Source: Candidatus Competibacteraceae bacterium
GTDB lineage: Bacteria > Pseudomonadota > Gammaproteobacteria > Competibacterales > Competibacteraceae
NCBI GenBank assembly: GCA_016713505.1
Contig: JADJPA010000001.1
Coordinates: 2,493,501 to 2,557,500, forward strand
Direction of reading: 5' to 3'
Length of the DNA stretch: 64,000 bases
The notes below the pieces were generated by a model, which was not told where the DNA came from, did not search any database, and saw only the letters and a list, made by a program, of their open reading frames with translations. Every line of letters begins with the position of its first letter. Position 1 is the first letter of the stretch. This document shows positions 9,080 to 17,842 of this stretch, piece after piece. Position numbers and translations under genes: made by a program.

Positions 9080-12000
9080 ATGCGTCGCTTGCCTTGCCTG
9101 TTCGTTCTGTTGGCGCTGCTGTCCCCGAGCGCCGGCGCGCTTGAAGATATCGCCCTTGCCGTGCCGGCGGCTCAATACCTGCAAGCGATCGGCGAAAACC
9201 GCGACGCTGGCGGCCAGTCGAGCGCTGCGCTACTGCAACGGGCGGAGCAACAAGCGCGTCAGAAAAACTGGACCGCCGCCGTTGCCGATTATGAAACCGC
9301 CATCGCCGCCGGCGCCGACCCAACCGCGACTTGGTTGAGCCTGAGCCAGCTGTGGCAAGCGAGGGCAGAATCGAACAAGAATGATGAAGAAGCCCGCAAA
9401 CGCCAGCAAGAACGAACCTTGCAATCCGCTTGGAACGCCTTGCAGGCCGCGCGTATCCCCTACGAACGCGCCCGCGCGCTGTTCCGGTTGGGCGAGTTGT
9501 ACGATCGCGACAAAGAACCCAAGAAGGCCATCGCCGCATTTCGCGAAGCGCTGGAGCTGGAAGACAGCCCCCGCATCGCCAAGCGCTACCAAGAACTGGT
9601 CGACGCCAACGCTTTTCAGATCAAGGGCGTCGAGGTCGAATCCGACAGCGCGACGCCGAAAGTCTGTCTCAAGTTCTCCGACGAGCTCGCCAAGGGCCGG
9701 CAGTTGCATTACGAGGATTATCTGCTCATCCAACCGGCTATCCAGCCGGTGGTCAGCGCCCAGGGACAACAACTTTGCGTGGAGGGCGTCAGTCACGGTC
9801 AGAGTTACACCCTCAACGCACGGGCCGGCATCCCCTCGGCGACGGGCGAGAAAACGCGCGTCGCTCAGGATTTCAGCGTCCGGGTCGAAGACCGCAAGCC
9901 GACGCTGGGCTTTCGCGGCGCCAGCTACGTGCTGCCGAAAAGCGGTGGCCAGCAATTACCCTTGGTCAGCGTCAACCTCGACTCGGCGCGGCTGCGCGTG
10001 CTGCGCATCAACGACCGCAATCTGCTACAGCAAATTCAAAGCCGGCGCATCAGCCAGCTTTTGGACGGTAGCGATCTCCAGGATATCAGCCAGCAGTCCG
10101 GGGAGCTGGTCTGGGAGGGAACCCTGACGCTGGCCAACGGCGAGCGCAACCAGGAAACCACCACCGCCATTCCGGTCAGCGACATTCTGCGCGACCCGCA
10201 GCCGGGCATCTACATCGCCGCCGCCGCACCGACCAAGGAAGACCCGAACGGCGACCAGGAGCGGGCTACCCAATGGCTGGTCGTCTCCGACATCGGTCTG
10301 TCTACCCTGCGCGGCGGCGACGGCCTGCACGTTTTCGCGCGCTCGCTGGCCACCACCCAACCGCTGGCCAAACTGGAATTGCGCTTGTATGCCCGCAACA
10401 ACAGTGAATTGGGCAAGGCATTTACCGACGAGAAGGGCTATGTCCGCTTCGATCCCGGCTTGTTGCGCGCCGACGGTGGCCGCGAACCGGCGGCGCTGAT
10501 GGCGTTCGGCGACGGCGACTACAATTTTCTCGATTTGACCAAGCCGGCTTTCGACCTCAGCGACCGGGGCGTCGAGGGCCGCGCCGCGCCGGGCGCGGTC
10601 GATGCTTTCCTGTATACCGAGCGCGGCGTCTACCGGCCCGGCGAAACCGTGGAGCTGATGGCGCTGGTTCGCGATGGCCGAGGCTACGCCCAGCCGGACG
10701 CGCCGCTGCTGCTGAAAGTGTTCCGACCGGACGAAGTGGAAACCGCGCAACTACGGCCAGGCAATCCGGCGCTGGGTGGCTATCACGCTCGCATCCCTCT
10801 GGCTCTGAACGCACGTACCGGAAGCTGGACGGTGAAAGCCTACGCCGATCCCAAAGGCGAAGCGGTCGGCCAGATCAGCTTTCAGGTCGAAGATTTCGTA
10901 CCGCAGCGGCTGAAGCTGGAATTGAGCGCGGCGGCTACCGTGCTCAAACCCGGCGAACCGACGGCGGTGGACATCAACGGCCGCTTTCTCTATGGCGCGC
11001 CGGCGGCCAATCTGAAGACCGAAGCCGAAATCGTGCTGGCTGAAGACCCTAACCCCTATCCCGCTTTTCCGGGCTATCGCTTCGGACTGGCGCAAGAGAG
11101 CTGGACCGTCCAGCGGTTTCCGGTGGCGCTGGCCGGCACCGACGCTCAAGGCAAGGCACAGGCGCAAATCAACCTGAAAGAGCGCCCCGACACCAGCCGT
11201 CCGCTACAGGCGCGGGTGCGGGTATCGTTGTTCGAGCCCGGCGGCCGGCCGGTGACTCGCAGCCTGAACCTGCCCTATCGCACCCAACCCTTCGCCATCG
11301 GCATCAAACCGCGCTTCGGCGATGACGGGGTCCAGACCGGCCAGGAAGCCGGCTTCGAAATCATCGCTCTCGATCCGCTGGGCCAGCCGCAAATCAGGAA
11401 CGGCCTGCGCGCCGAGCTGGTGCGCGAGGACTACCAATACTACTGGTATCACCACGAAGGCCGCTGGAATTACAAAATGGTCGTGCGCGACAGCGCGCCG
11501 GTGGCCAGCCAGACCTTGAATCTGGTCGCCGGTCAGCCGGCGCTGGTGACGCAGCGCGGGCTGGATTGGGGCCATTACCGGCTGGACGTAACCGACCCCA
11601 GCACCGGCGTCGCCGCCAGCGTGCGCTTCACCGCCGGTTGGTTCGAGGGTCCGAGTCAGAGCGATACCCCCGACCAGATGAAAGTGACCTTGGACAAACC
11701 GCGCTATCAAGCGGGTGAAACCGCCAAAATCTTTCTCCGAGCGCCGTTCGCCGGCCAGGTACTGCTGAACGTGGTCGGCGACCGGCTGTGGTCGAGTAAA
11801 ACCGTCAGTGCTCCGGCCGAAGGTACGACCGTCGAATTGCCGATTCCCGCCGAGTGGGGTCCGGGGGTCTACATCGCCGCCACCGCGTTTCGCGCGGCGG
11901 ATCATGGTGCCCCGCGTGGGCCAGGACGGGCTATCGGCGTCGTCTGGGCGGGTTTGGATCCGGCGCCGCGCACGCTGAACATCGCCATCGACGCGCCAAC

Positions 12001-14284
12001 CGAGTGGAAACCGCGCCAGACCGTCGAACTGCCGGTCGCGGTGGCCGGTCTGGACCCCGGCCAGCCGGCCTATATAACCGTCGCCGCCGTGGATGAGGGC
12101 ATCTTGCAACTGACCGACTTCCTGACCCCAGACCCCATCAAGTATTTTCTGGGCAAGCGACGGTTGGGCCTGCAACTGCTGGACCTATACGGCAAATTGA
12201 TTGAAACCGGCGGCCGGCCGGGCCAGCTCAAAGCCGGCGGCGATGCCGACAGCCGGCAACTGGATGCCTCCGGGGTGCGGACGGTGAAGACCCTGGCGCT
12301 GTTTTCCGGCCCGGTGGCGCTGGACGCCAACGGACAAGCCAGGATTCCGCTGGCCCTGTCCGACTTCAACGGCCAGCTGCGGCTGATGGTGGTGGCCTGG
12401 GATCGCAACCGGGTCGGACGGGCTGAAGCAACGCCGCTGGTGCGCGATCCGCTGGTCGCCCGCGTTTACCTGCCGCGCTTTCTAGCGCCTAAAGATGAAA
12501 GCCGCATCGCCGTCACCGTCCAAAATCTCAATGCGCCTCCGGGCGATTACACGGTCCGGCTCAGCGCCGGCGGCGCGGTGGCCGTCGATGAACCCGCCAC
12601 GTTCACGTTCACAGTCGCGGAACCCCGTAACCAGAACGCCGAGACCCAGACTTTTGTGTTGCGGGGCGTACAACCCGGCGTAGGACAAGTGCGGCTGCAT
12701 CTGAACGGACCCAATGGCTTTGAATTGGTCCGAGACTCCGAAATCGGCGTGCGTCCGGCGCAGACCATCACCATGGCCCGCACCGCCCGCCGGCTGAATC
12801 CCGGTGAATCGTTGCGGCTCGATTCCAGCTTGCTGCGCGACTATTTTCCCGGCACCGGTCAACTCAAACTCAGTTTCAGCAGCCGACCCAATTTCAATGT
12901 ACCTGATTTGCTGGCGCAACTGGATCGCTATCCCTACGGTTGTCTGGAACAAACCGTCAGCCGCGCCCTGCCGCTTTTGTACTTCAATCAAGTCGCCGAG
13001 GTCTGGATCGGTCAAAACACCACCGAGGCGGGGCTACGGGCGCGCGTGCAGGAAGCGATCGAGCGCATCTTGACCCTGCAAGACGCCAACGGCGGTTTCG
13101 GCTTGTGGCATCCCAACAGCGCAATCGAGGACTGGCTGTCGGCTTACGCCATGGACCTCCTGGTCCGCGCCCGTCAGGAACGGTATCTGGTGCCGGAGTC
13201 CGCCTACCAGCATGGGCTGACGCGCTTGCAAGAGCGCCTGAATGCCGACGAGTTCGACGATGAGCAGCTCGGCTGGCGAGCCTATAACCTGTATGTGCTG
13301 GCCCGAGCCCAAAAAGCCGCCATCGGCGATCTGCGCTACCTGCATGATAATTATCTACAAAAACTGCCGAATGCGCTCGCGCAAGCGCAACTCGGCGCGG
13401 CGCTGGCCCGCTATGGCGAACTGGGGCGAGCCAAGGAAGCCTTTACCGCCGCCTTGAATCGAAACGCCAATCGGTCAACCTCGGTACGCGATTACGGCAG
13501 CCCCTTACGCGACCGGGCAGCGCTGCTGGCGCTGCTCGCCGAAGCCGGGCTATTGCCGGAACGAGTGCCGCCACTGGCCGAGGAGCTGGCCGCCGACGTC
13601 AACCAACGCACCTACACCAGCACCCAGGAACAAGCCTGGTTGTTGCTGGCGGCGCAAGCCTTGCTGAAACAGCGCGGGCAATTGCGGCTGGCGGTGGACG
13701 AACGGCCAGCGACCGCCGATCCCTCCTACCTCTCGCCCACCGCCGAACAGTTGGCCAAGGGTACGACCGTGGCCAATCAGGGGGACGATCCGATCTGGAC
13801 CGTCACCAGCCTGAGCGGCGTACCGACCGCTCCACAACCACCCGCCTCGGAAGGCTTCACGCTCAGTCGCCGCTATTACACCCGCGGCGGGAAAGAAGTG
13901 GATTTAGGTCAGATCCGCCAAAACGATCTCTTGGTGGCGGTCATCACGGGTGAAGCGCGGGGCCGTGAAAAACAACAAGCGCTGGTGGTGGATTTGTTAC
14001 CGGCGGGACTGGAAATCGAAAATGCCCGTCTGGACCACAATGCTTCAACCGTGGAAATCACCTGGCTGCCCGAGTTGACCGATACCCTCCACGCTGAATT
14101 TCGCGACGACCGTTTCGCGGCCGCGCTAGACATGGCGCAAGGCGGCAAGCGGAAATTCACTCTGGCCTACTTGATTCGCGCGGTGACACCTGGCACCTAT
14201 CAACAACCGGCGATTTATGTGGAAGACATGTACAAACCTTGGCAGTTCGGACGCGGGGCGGCGGGGATCGTGCAAGTGCAATGA
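9080..14284 (+). CDS. Bacterial alpha-2-macroglobulin-like protein with thioester motif
   Basis: This 1734-residue exported protein is likely a periplasmic protease trap. It begins with a signal peptide (about residues 1-20, ending ...SPSAGA), without a lipobox Cys. Residues about 45-175 form TPR-like helices, which is not part of the basic fold. Macroglobulin-type beta domains follow (VYRPGETVELMALVRDG is the typical MG-domain start). The thioester motif C1288-L-E-Q sits in YPYGCLEQTVSR, followed by the alpha/alpha-toroid thioester domain (DANGGFGLWHP) and a C-terminal receptor-like domain. In such proteins proteolysis exposes the Cys-Gln thioester, which then captures the protease. It resembles E. 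coli YfhM/YfaS, but no pbpC is adjacent and no membrane anchor is visible. Confidence 0.93.
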   Translation: MRRLPCLFVLLALLSPSAGALEDIALAVPAAQYLQAIGENRDAGGQSSAALLQRAEQQARQKNWTAAVADYETAIAAGADPTATWLSLSQLWQARAESNKNDEEARKRQQERTLQSAWNALQAARIPYERARALFRLGELYDRDKEPKKAIAAFREALELEDSPRIAKRYQELVDANAFQIKGVEVESDSATPKVCLKFSDELAKGRQLHYEDYLLIQPAIQPVVSAQGQQLCVEGVSHGQSYTLNARAGIPSATGEKTRVAQDFSVRVEDRKPTLGFRGASYVLPKSGGQQLPLVSVNLDSARLRVLRINDRNLLQQIQSRRISQLLDGSDLQDISQQSGELVWEGTLTLANGERNQETTTAIPVSDILRDPQPGIYIAAAAPTKEDPNGDQERATQWLVVSDIGLSTLRGGDGLHVFARSLATTQPLAKLELRLYARNNSELGKAFTDEKGYVRFDPGLLRADGGREPAALMAFGDGDYNFLDLTKPAFDLSDRGVEGRAAPGAVDAFLYTERGVYRPGETVELMALVRDGRGYAQPDAPLLLKVFRPDEVETAQLRPGNPALGGYHARIPLALNARTGSWTVKAYADPKGEAVGQISFQVEDFVPQRLKLELSAAATVLKPGEPTAVDINGRFLYGAPAANLKTEAEIVLAEDPNPYPAFPGYRFGLAQESWTVQRFPVALAGTDAQGKAQAQINLKERPDTSRPLQARVRVSLFEPGGRPVTRSLNLPYRTQPFAIGIKPRFGDDGVQTGQEAGFEIIALDPLGQPQIRNGLRAELVREDYQYYWYHHEGRWNYKMVVRDSAPVASQTLNLVAGQPALVTQRGLDWGHYRLDVTDPSTGVAASVRFTAGWFEGPSQSDTPDQMKVTLDKPRYQAGETAKIFLRAPFAGQVLLNVVGDRLWSSKTVSAPAEGTTVELPIPAEWGPGVYIAATAFRAADHGAPRGPGRAIGVVWAGLDPAPRTLNIAIDAPTEWKPRQTVELPVAVAGLDPGQPAYITVAAVDEGILQLTDFLTPDPIKYFLGKRRLGLQLLDLYGKLIETGGRPGQLKAGGDADSRQLDASGVRTVKTLALFSGPVALDANGQARIPLALSDFNGQLRLMVVAWDRNRVGRAEATPLVRDPLVARVYLPRFLAPKDESRIAVTVQNLNAPPGDYTVRLSAGGAVAVDEPATFTFTVAEPRNQNAETQTFVLRGVQPGVGQVRLHLNGPNGFELVRDSEIGVRPAQTITMARTARRLNPGESLRLDSSLLRDYFPGTGQLKLSFSSRPNFNVPDLLAQLDRYPYGCLEQTVSRALPLLYFNQVAEVWIGQNTTEAGLRARVQEAIERILTLQDANGGFGLWHPNSAIEDWLSAYAMDLLVRARQERYLVPESAYQHGLTRLQERLNADEFDDEQLGWRAYNLYVLARAQKAAIGDLRYLHDNYLQKLPNALAQAQLGAALARYGELGRAKEAFTAALNRNANRSTSVRDYGSPLRDRAALLALLAEAGLLPERVPPLAEELAADVNQRTYTSTQEQAWLLLAAQALLKQRGQLRLAVDERPATADPSYLSPTAEQLAKGTTVANQGDDPIWTVTSLSGVPTAPQPPASEGFTLSRRYYTRGGKEVDLGQIRQNDLLVAVITGEARGREKQQALVVDLLPAGLEIENARLDHNASTVEITWLPELTDTLHAEFRDDRFAAALDMAQGGKRKFTLAYLIRAVTPGTYQQPAIYVEDMYKPWQFGRGAAGIVQVQ

Positions 14285-15799
14285 GTGGTAAAAGCCCTGC
14301 GATAGAGCGACTAGCCCACCTTTAGCAACAGCGCTCAGCTCCTTTCTGGCCACGGATGGCCCTTGCCTCAGGCTGCAAACTTTAGCCGTCACTGTAACAA
14401 ATAATAATCATTTTTTGATCATTTAAAATAAAATCATCACTTTTAAATATCACATTAATGAAAAAAAATTTAAAATAATGACAAAAAGGAGTAAATCTAA
14501 AATTTTACAAGAAAGTCTCAACGACCACCGGAAGCGTCGCGGCAAGACCTCGAATGCGCTAACGCACCTTGCAGCCCATCGATTCCCTCGCAGGCTCAGG
14601 CTTTGCCTAGACCAGCAAAACACTCCATTGCATTACCCGATCCAGCAAATAGCCGATTGATTTAATCAGTTTTTCTTTATTTAATAATTTTATTAAAAAT
14701 CAGTCTTTTATTAAAAAATGGCTATTTGGACTTTCAAGAAAATAACTCTAAATAAACTAGGAAATATTTATTAATACTACCTTTGAATATTTCAATAAAC
14801 ATAATTCTAGTGTTAATTTATTGCGGCTTAAATCCATTGCTTTTCAAGCGAGCATATCGCCCCGAATATGCATCATTAAATATACATAAGAAAAATTAAT
14901 ATACATAATTAGAATAAATGATTATAATAATAATATACAATATAATACATTAATTTCATTTAAATCTGGTTTTCTGCCAAATAAAAAGCCATTCAATTTA
15001 AAACACCGCTCGCTTAAAATCCGTTTTCTCCCCTCAATTAAAATACGAGTAAGTTTGATGTAAAAAGAAATAGCCACTTACCGGTAGTTGCGCTTTAATA
15101 TACTCAAAGGGGTTTCAATATCGTTTTTAATATTGTAGGATGCTTTCCAGTCAAATAATTCTCCTCAATAATTCAAATGAGGTGAACTATAAAAACAGCG
15201 AATTTCCAACAAGTTAGCAATAGTCTTTAATTAATCAGATGTTCAATTTATAACGCTTTATGCGCTTTGTGAAAGAAGTATTTCTAAAATATTTCCATTA
15301 AAATTACCTTGCTTAATATTGTTAAGCTGATTTATAAAACATCAAATGACTGACGGAAGGATAGCGCCGCACGGCTATTCTAAATAACCCGCCATATCGG
15401 TCAGAATTAACGGTTACCCTTGCCGCATTGAGGTAGCCAATAAAAACCCAACTATCGAAAATATATTGAGGCCCACCACTACTTTTCTTAACGGCAACTA
15501 CCTGACTTTCTGATAAAACGACCGTCTTGTACGTTGCGTTGCTCAACAAAAAAACAATGAATAAAAAAACGTCGCAACCCATACGCCCCCCCCAAAACCT
15601 TGACTGCCCAGCCCCAGCGCCGCACTTCCCTTCGATAGCCCAAGTCGTTAGCGACACTCGCTTGGGCAGAATCAGTCAATCCGCCAGTGCCGCATCACGC
15701 TCGAAATCATGGCGCTACTTTGAGGACTAGCGTTCTGAACGATTAAAGCTTTATCCCTCGCCTTCCCATCCATCAAAAAGCATACGGGAGACCGCTCCA
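14285..15799. other. Gene-poor region with extremely A/T-rich core
   Basis: No confident gene is seen in these 1515 bases. From about 14393 to 15330 the composition changes sharply: positions 14881-14940 contain only 6 G/C in 60, against a clearly G/C-rich chromosome. A short G/C-richer patch lies at about 14515-14640. I found no transposase, terminal inverted repeat, tRNA or phage gene. Open frames inside are short; the only one worth listing is at 15322-15657. The region could be a silenced foreign remnant, a nucleoid-protein binding tract or a long regulatory leader for the surface-protein gene at 15800. Confidence 0.7.
15322..15579 (-). CDS. Possible small hypothetical protein at edge of A/T-rich island
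   Basis: This reading is doubtful. Starting at the internal ATG near 15579 gives about 85 residues with a hydrophobic N-terminus (MGCDVFLFIVFLLSNATYK) and then a mixed polar tail ending HLMFYKSA. The same frame is open to 15657. Codon composition differs from neighbouring genes, being A/T-rich toward the stop. I recognise no family. It could be an exported small protein, a gene fragment or a chance frame. It points away from the PKD gene. Confidence 0.25.
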   Translation of the reverse strand, partial: GCDVFLFIVFLLSNATYKTVVLSESQVVAVKKSSGGPQYIFDSWVFIGYLNAARVTVNSDRYGGLFRIAVRRYPSVSHLMFYKSA

Positions 15800-17713
15800 A
15801 TGCTCGCTTTCGCTAACGCTTATCCCTTACTCACCATCAATTCATTCGGGCCTCATACGTCGCACCCCTTGAGTCGCTCGCCCCAACCGATAAAAAGTAT
15901 AACGACGAGCATGGCCGCAGCGTCCCCTTTCGATAATCGCGAAGCGAAATGCGAAAGACTCCTATCAAGGAAACCGGCGCTGGCCATTGCTTCTCCAGGC
16001 AGCGCGCTCTTCTTTGCTGGCTTGATGTTTTTCCTGTTTCTTGCCAGCTTACCCGTTCAAGCGGCCACGCTGACCCTGACTTGGAGCGCCAGCTCCGGCC
16101 CGGTGGCGGGCTATCGGGTGTCTTACGGCTCTCAAAGTCATAATTACCAATCCACCGCACCCGCCACCCCGAACTTGATTGGCACCACCAGCTACACAAC
16201 CCCCGATTTGCCGGCCGGAACCTATTATTTCGCGGTCAAAGCCTTCGATAGCGCCGGCAACAGCAGCGACTATTCTAACGAGGTCAGCAAAACCATCACG
16301 GCGAGCGTGGCGGCTCCCACCGCCAATTTCAGCGCCAACAAAACGACGGGCGCCGCGCCTCTGGCGATCAATTTCACCGACAGCTCGACCGGCACTATCA
16401 CCAGCCGCTCCTGGGATTTTGGCGACGGCACCACCAGCACCACGCAAAATCCAGCGAAGACTTATTCGAGTCCGGGTACTTATACCGTCAAGCTCACAGT
16501 CACCGGATCGGGAGGCAGCAATACCGCCACCAAAACCAATTACGTTTCGGTTTCCGTGCCTAGCGCGTCTACCCCCCCTAGCACGGCGGCGCCTGTCGCC
16601 AGCTTCAGCGCCAGCCCGACCAGCGCCACCACCGCAACCTCGATCAACTTCACTAATACCTCGACCGGCAACAGCACGAGTTGGTCCTGGAATTTTGGCG
16701 ACGGCACCACCAGCACCGCCAAAAACGCCATCAAAACCTATACCAACCCCGGCACTTATACCGTCAAGCTCATCGCCACGGGGCCCGGCGGCAGCAATAC
16801 CGCGACTAAAACCAACTACATTTCGATTTCAGCGGCTTCGCCGGCAGCCAGTTTCAGCGCAACCCCCACTTCGGGACCAGCGCCGCTGTCCACGACGTTC
16901 AAGAATACGTCGACCGGCACCATCACCAGTTACTCCTGGAACTTCGGTGACGGCACGACCAGCACCTCAGCCAATCCTACGCATACCTACTCCAAGACAG
17001 GCACTTACACAGTCAGCCTGACCGCTACTGGACCAGCCGGCAGCAACAGCAAGACGCAGACCAGCTATATCACGGTGGCTGGCGCCGGTACCAAAACGGG
17101 CGGCTTGGTCGCTGCTTACAATTTTGAAGAGGCCAGCGGCACCACCGCGCTCGACACTTCCGGGCAAGGGAACCAGGGCACCATCAGCGGTTCCACTCGG
17201 ATCGCCGGCAAGTACGGGAAAGCGTTATCCTTTGACGGGGTTGACGATTTAGTCACGGTCAACGACTCGGCCAGCCTGGACCTGACGACCGGAATGACGC
17301 TGGAAGCATGGGTATATCCCAGCACTAACGAGGGCTGGAAGCCCGTGATTGTCAAAGAGATAGATTCTCTTTACTACCTTTATGCCAGCACGGCTTTTGG
17401 CAATGCGCCAGCCATGGGCGCCAAAATCGGTAGTTACCCATTGCTCTACGGCGATACCGCGTTGCCTGGCAACGGCTGGACTCATCTAGCCGCCACTTAT
17501 GACGGTACCGCGGAGCGCCTTTACCTAAACGGCACATTGGTGGCTCAACGCTCGGTGAGCGGCACCATGGAAATCTCTGCCAATCCATTGAGAATCGGCG
17601 GGAGCAGCCATTGGGGAGAATATTTCAGTGGCCGCATCGATGATGTTCGCATCTACAACCGCGCCCTGACTCTGAGCGAGATTCAAACCGATATGAATAC
17701 ACCGGTGAAATAA
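15800..17713 (+). CDS. Exported FN3 / PKD / LamG repeat protein
   Basis: This 637-residue protein is likely secreted or on the surface and binds carbohydrate or another surface. The ATG at 15800 has GGGAG nine bases upstream. That start gives an unusually long N-region before the hydrophobic signal segment (about residues 68-88, ending PVQA); a shorter start at 15911 is possible but has a weaker site. Domains in order are a fibronectin-III-like fold (about 90-180), three PKD domains (about 185-265, 275-350, 360-440, each with W-[DN]-F-G-D-G), and a C-terminal LamG/concanavalin-like domain (about 450-635, with DGVDDLVTV and RIDDVRIYNRAL). No catalytic domain, sorting signal or membrane anchor is visible. 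The gene lies just beyond the A/T-rich island. Confidence 0.88.
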   Translation: MLAFANAYPLLTINSFGPHTSHPLSRSPQPIKSITTSMAAASPFDNREAKCERLLSRKPALAIASPGSALFFAGLMFFLFLASLPVQAATLTLTWSASSGPVAGYRVSYGSQSHNYQSTAPATPNLIGTTSYTTPDLPAGTYYFAVKAFDSAGNSSDYSNEVSKTITASVAAPTANFSANKTTGAAPLAINFTDSSTGTITSRSWDFGDGTTSTTQNPAKTYSSPGTYTVKLTVTGSGGSNTATKTNYVSVSVPSASTPPSTAAPVASFSASPTSATTATSINFTNTSTGNSTSWSWNFGDGTTSTAKNAIKTYTNPGTYTVKLIATGPGGSNTATKTNYISISAASPAASFSATPTSGPAPLSTTFKNTSTGTITSYSWNFGDGTTSTSANPTHTYSKTGTYTVSLTATGPAGSNSKTQTSYITVAGAGTKTGGLVAAYNFEEASGTTALDTSGQGNQGTISGSTRIAGKYGKALSFDGVDDLVTVNDSASLDLTTGMTLEAWVYPSTNEGWKPVIVKEIDSLYYLYASTAFGNAPAMGAKIGSYPLLYGDTALPGNGWTHLAATYDGTAERLYLNGTLVAQRSVSGTMEISANPLRIGGSSHWGEYFSGRIDDVRIYNRALTLSEIQTDMNTPVK

Positions 17714-17740
17714 TCCCCGCGCCAAGCTGTGCTCTTAGGA

Positions 17741-17768
17741 CTCCGGTGGCGTTTATCGGCCACCGGAG
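17741..17768. terminator. Hairpin between convergent genes, possible terminator
   Basis: CTCCGGTGGC (17741-17750) pairs perfectly with GCCACCGGAG (17759-17768) across an 8-base loop. It lies between the stops of two convergent genes. No T-run follows, so it may be a weak or factor-assisted terminator. Confidence 0.45.
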
Positions 17769-17842
17769 CCTACCGGAGCTTAAGCCACCACGCCGCGCGG
17801 CCACCGAGCGACACCGCCAACCCGCCGGACTCGATACCGCTC

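Noticed and set aside
14478..14660. 60-codon frame within the A/T-rich island
   Set aside because: It has no suitable ribosome-binding site and no recognisable family, and it spans the abrupt change from A/T-rich to G/C-richer sequence.
14285..15799. Insertion sequence or prophage remnant
   Set aside because: No transposase or integrase fragment, terminal inverted repeats or target-site duplication could be found by eye.
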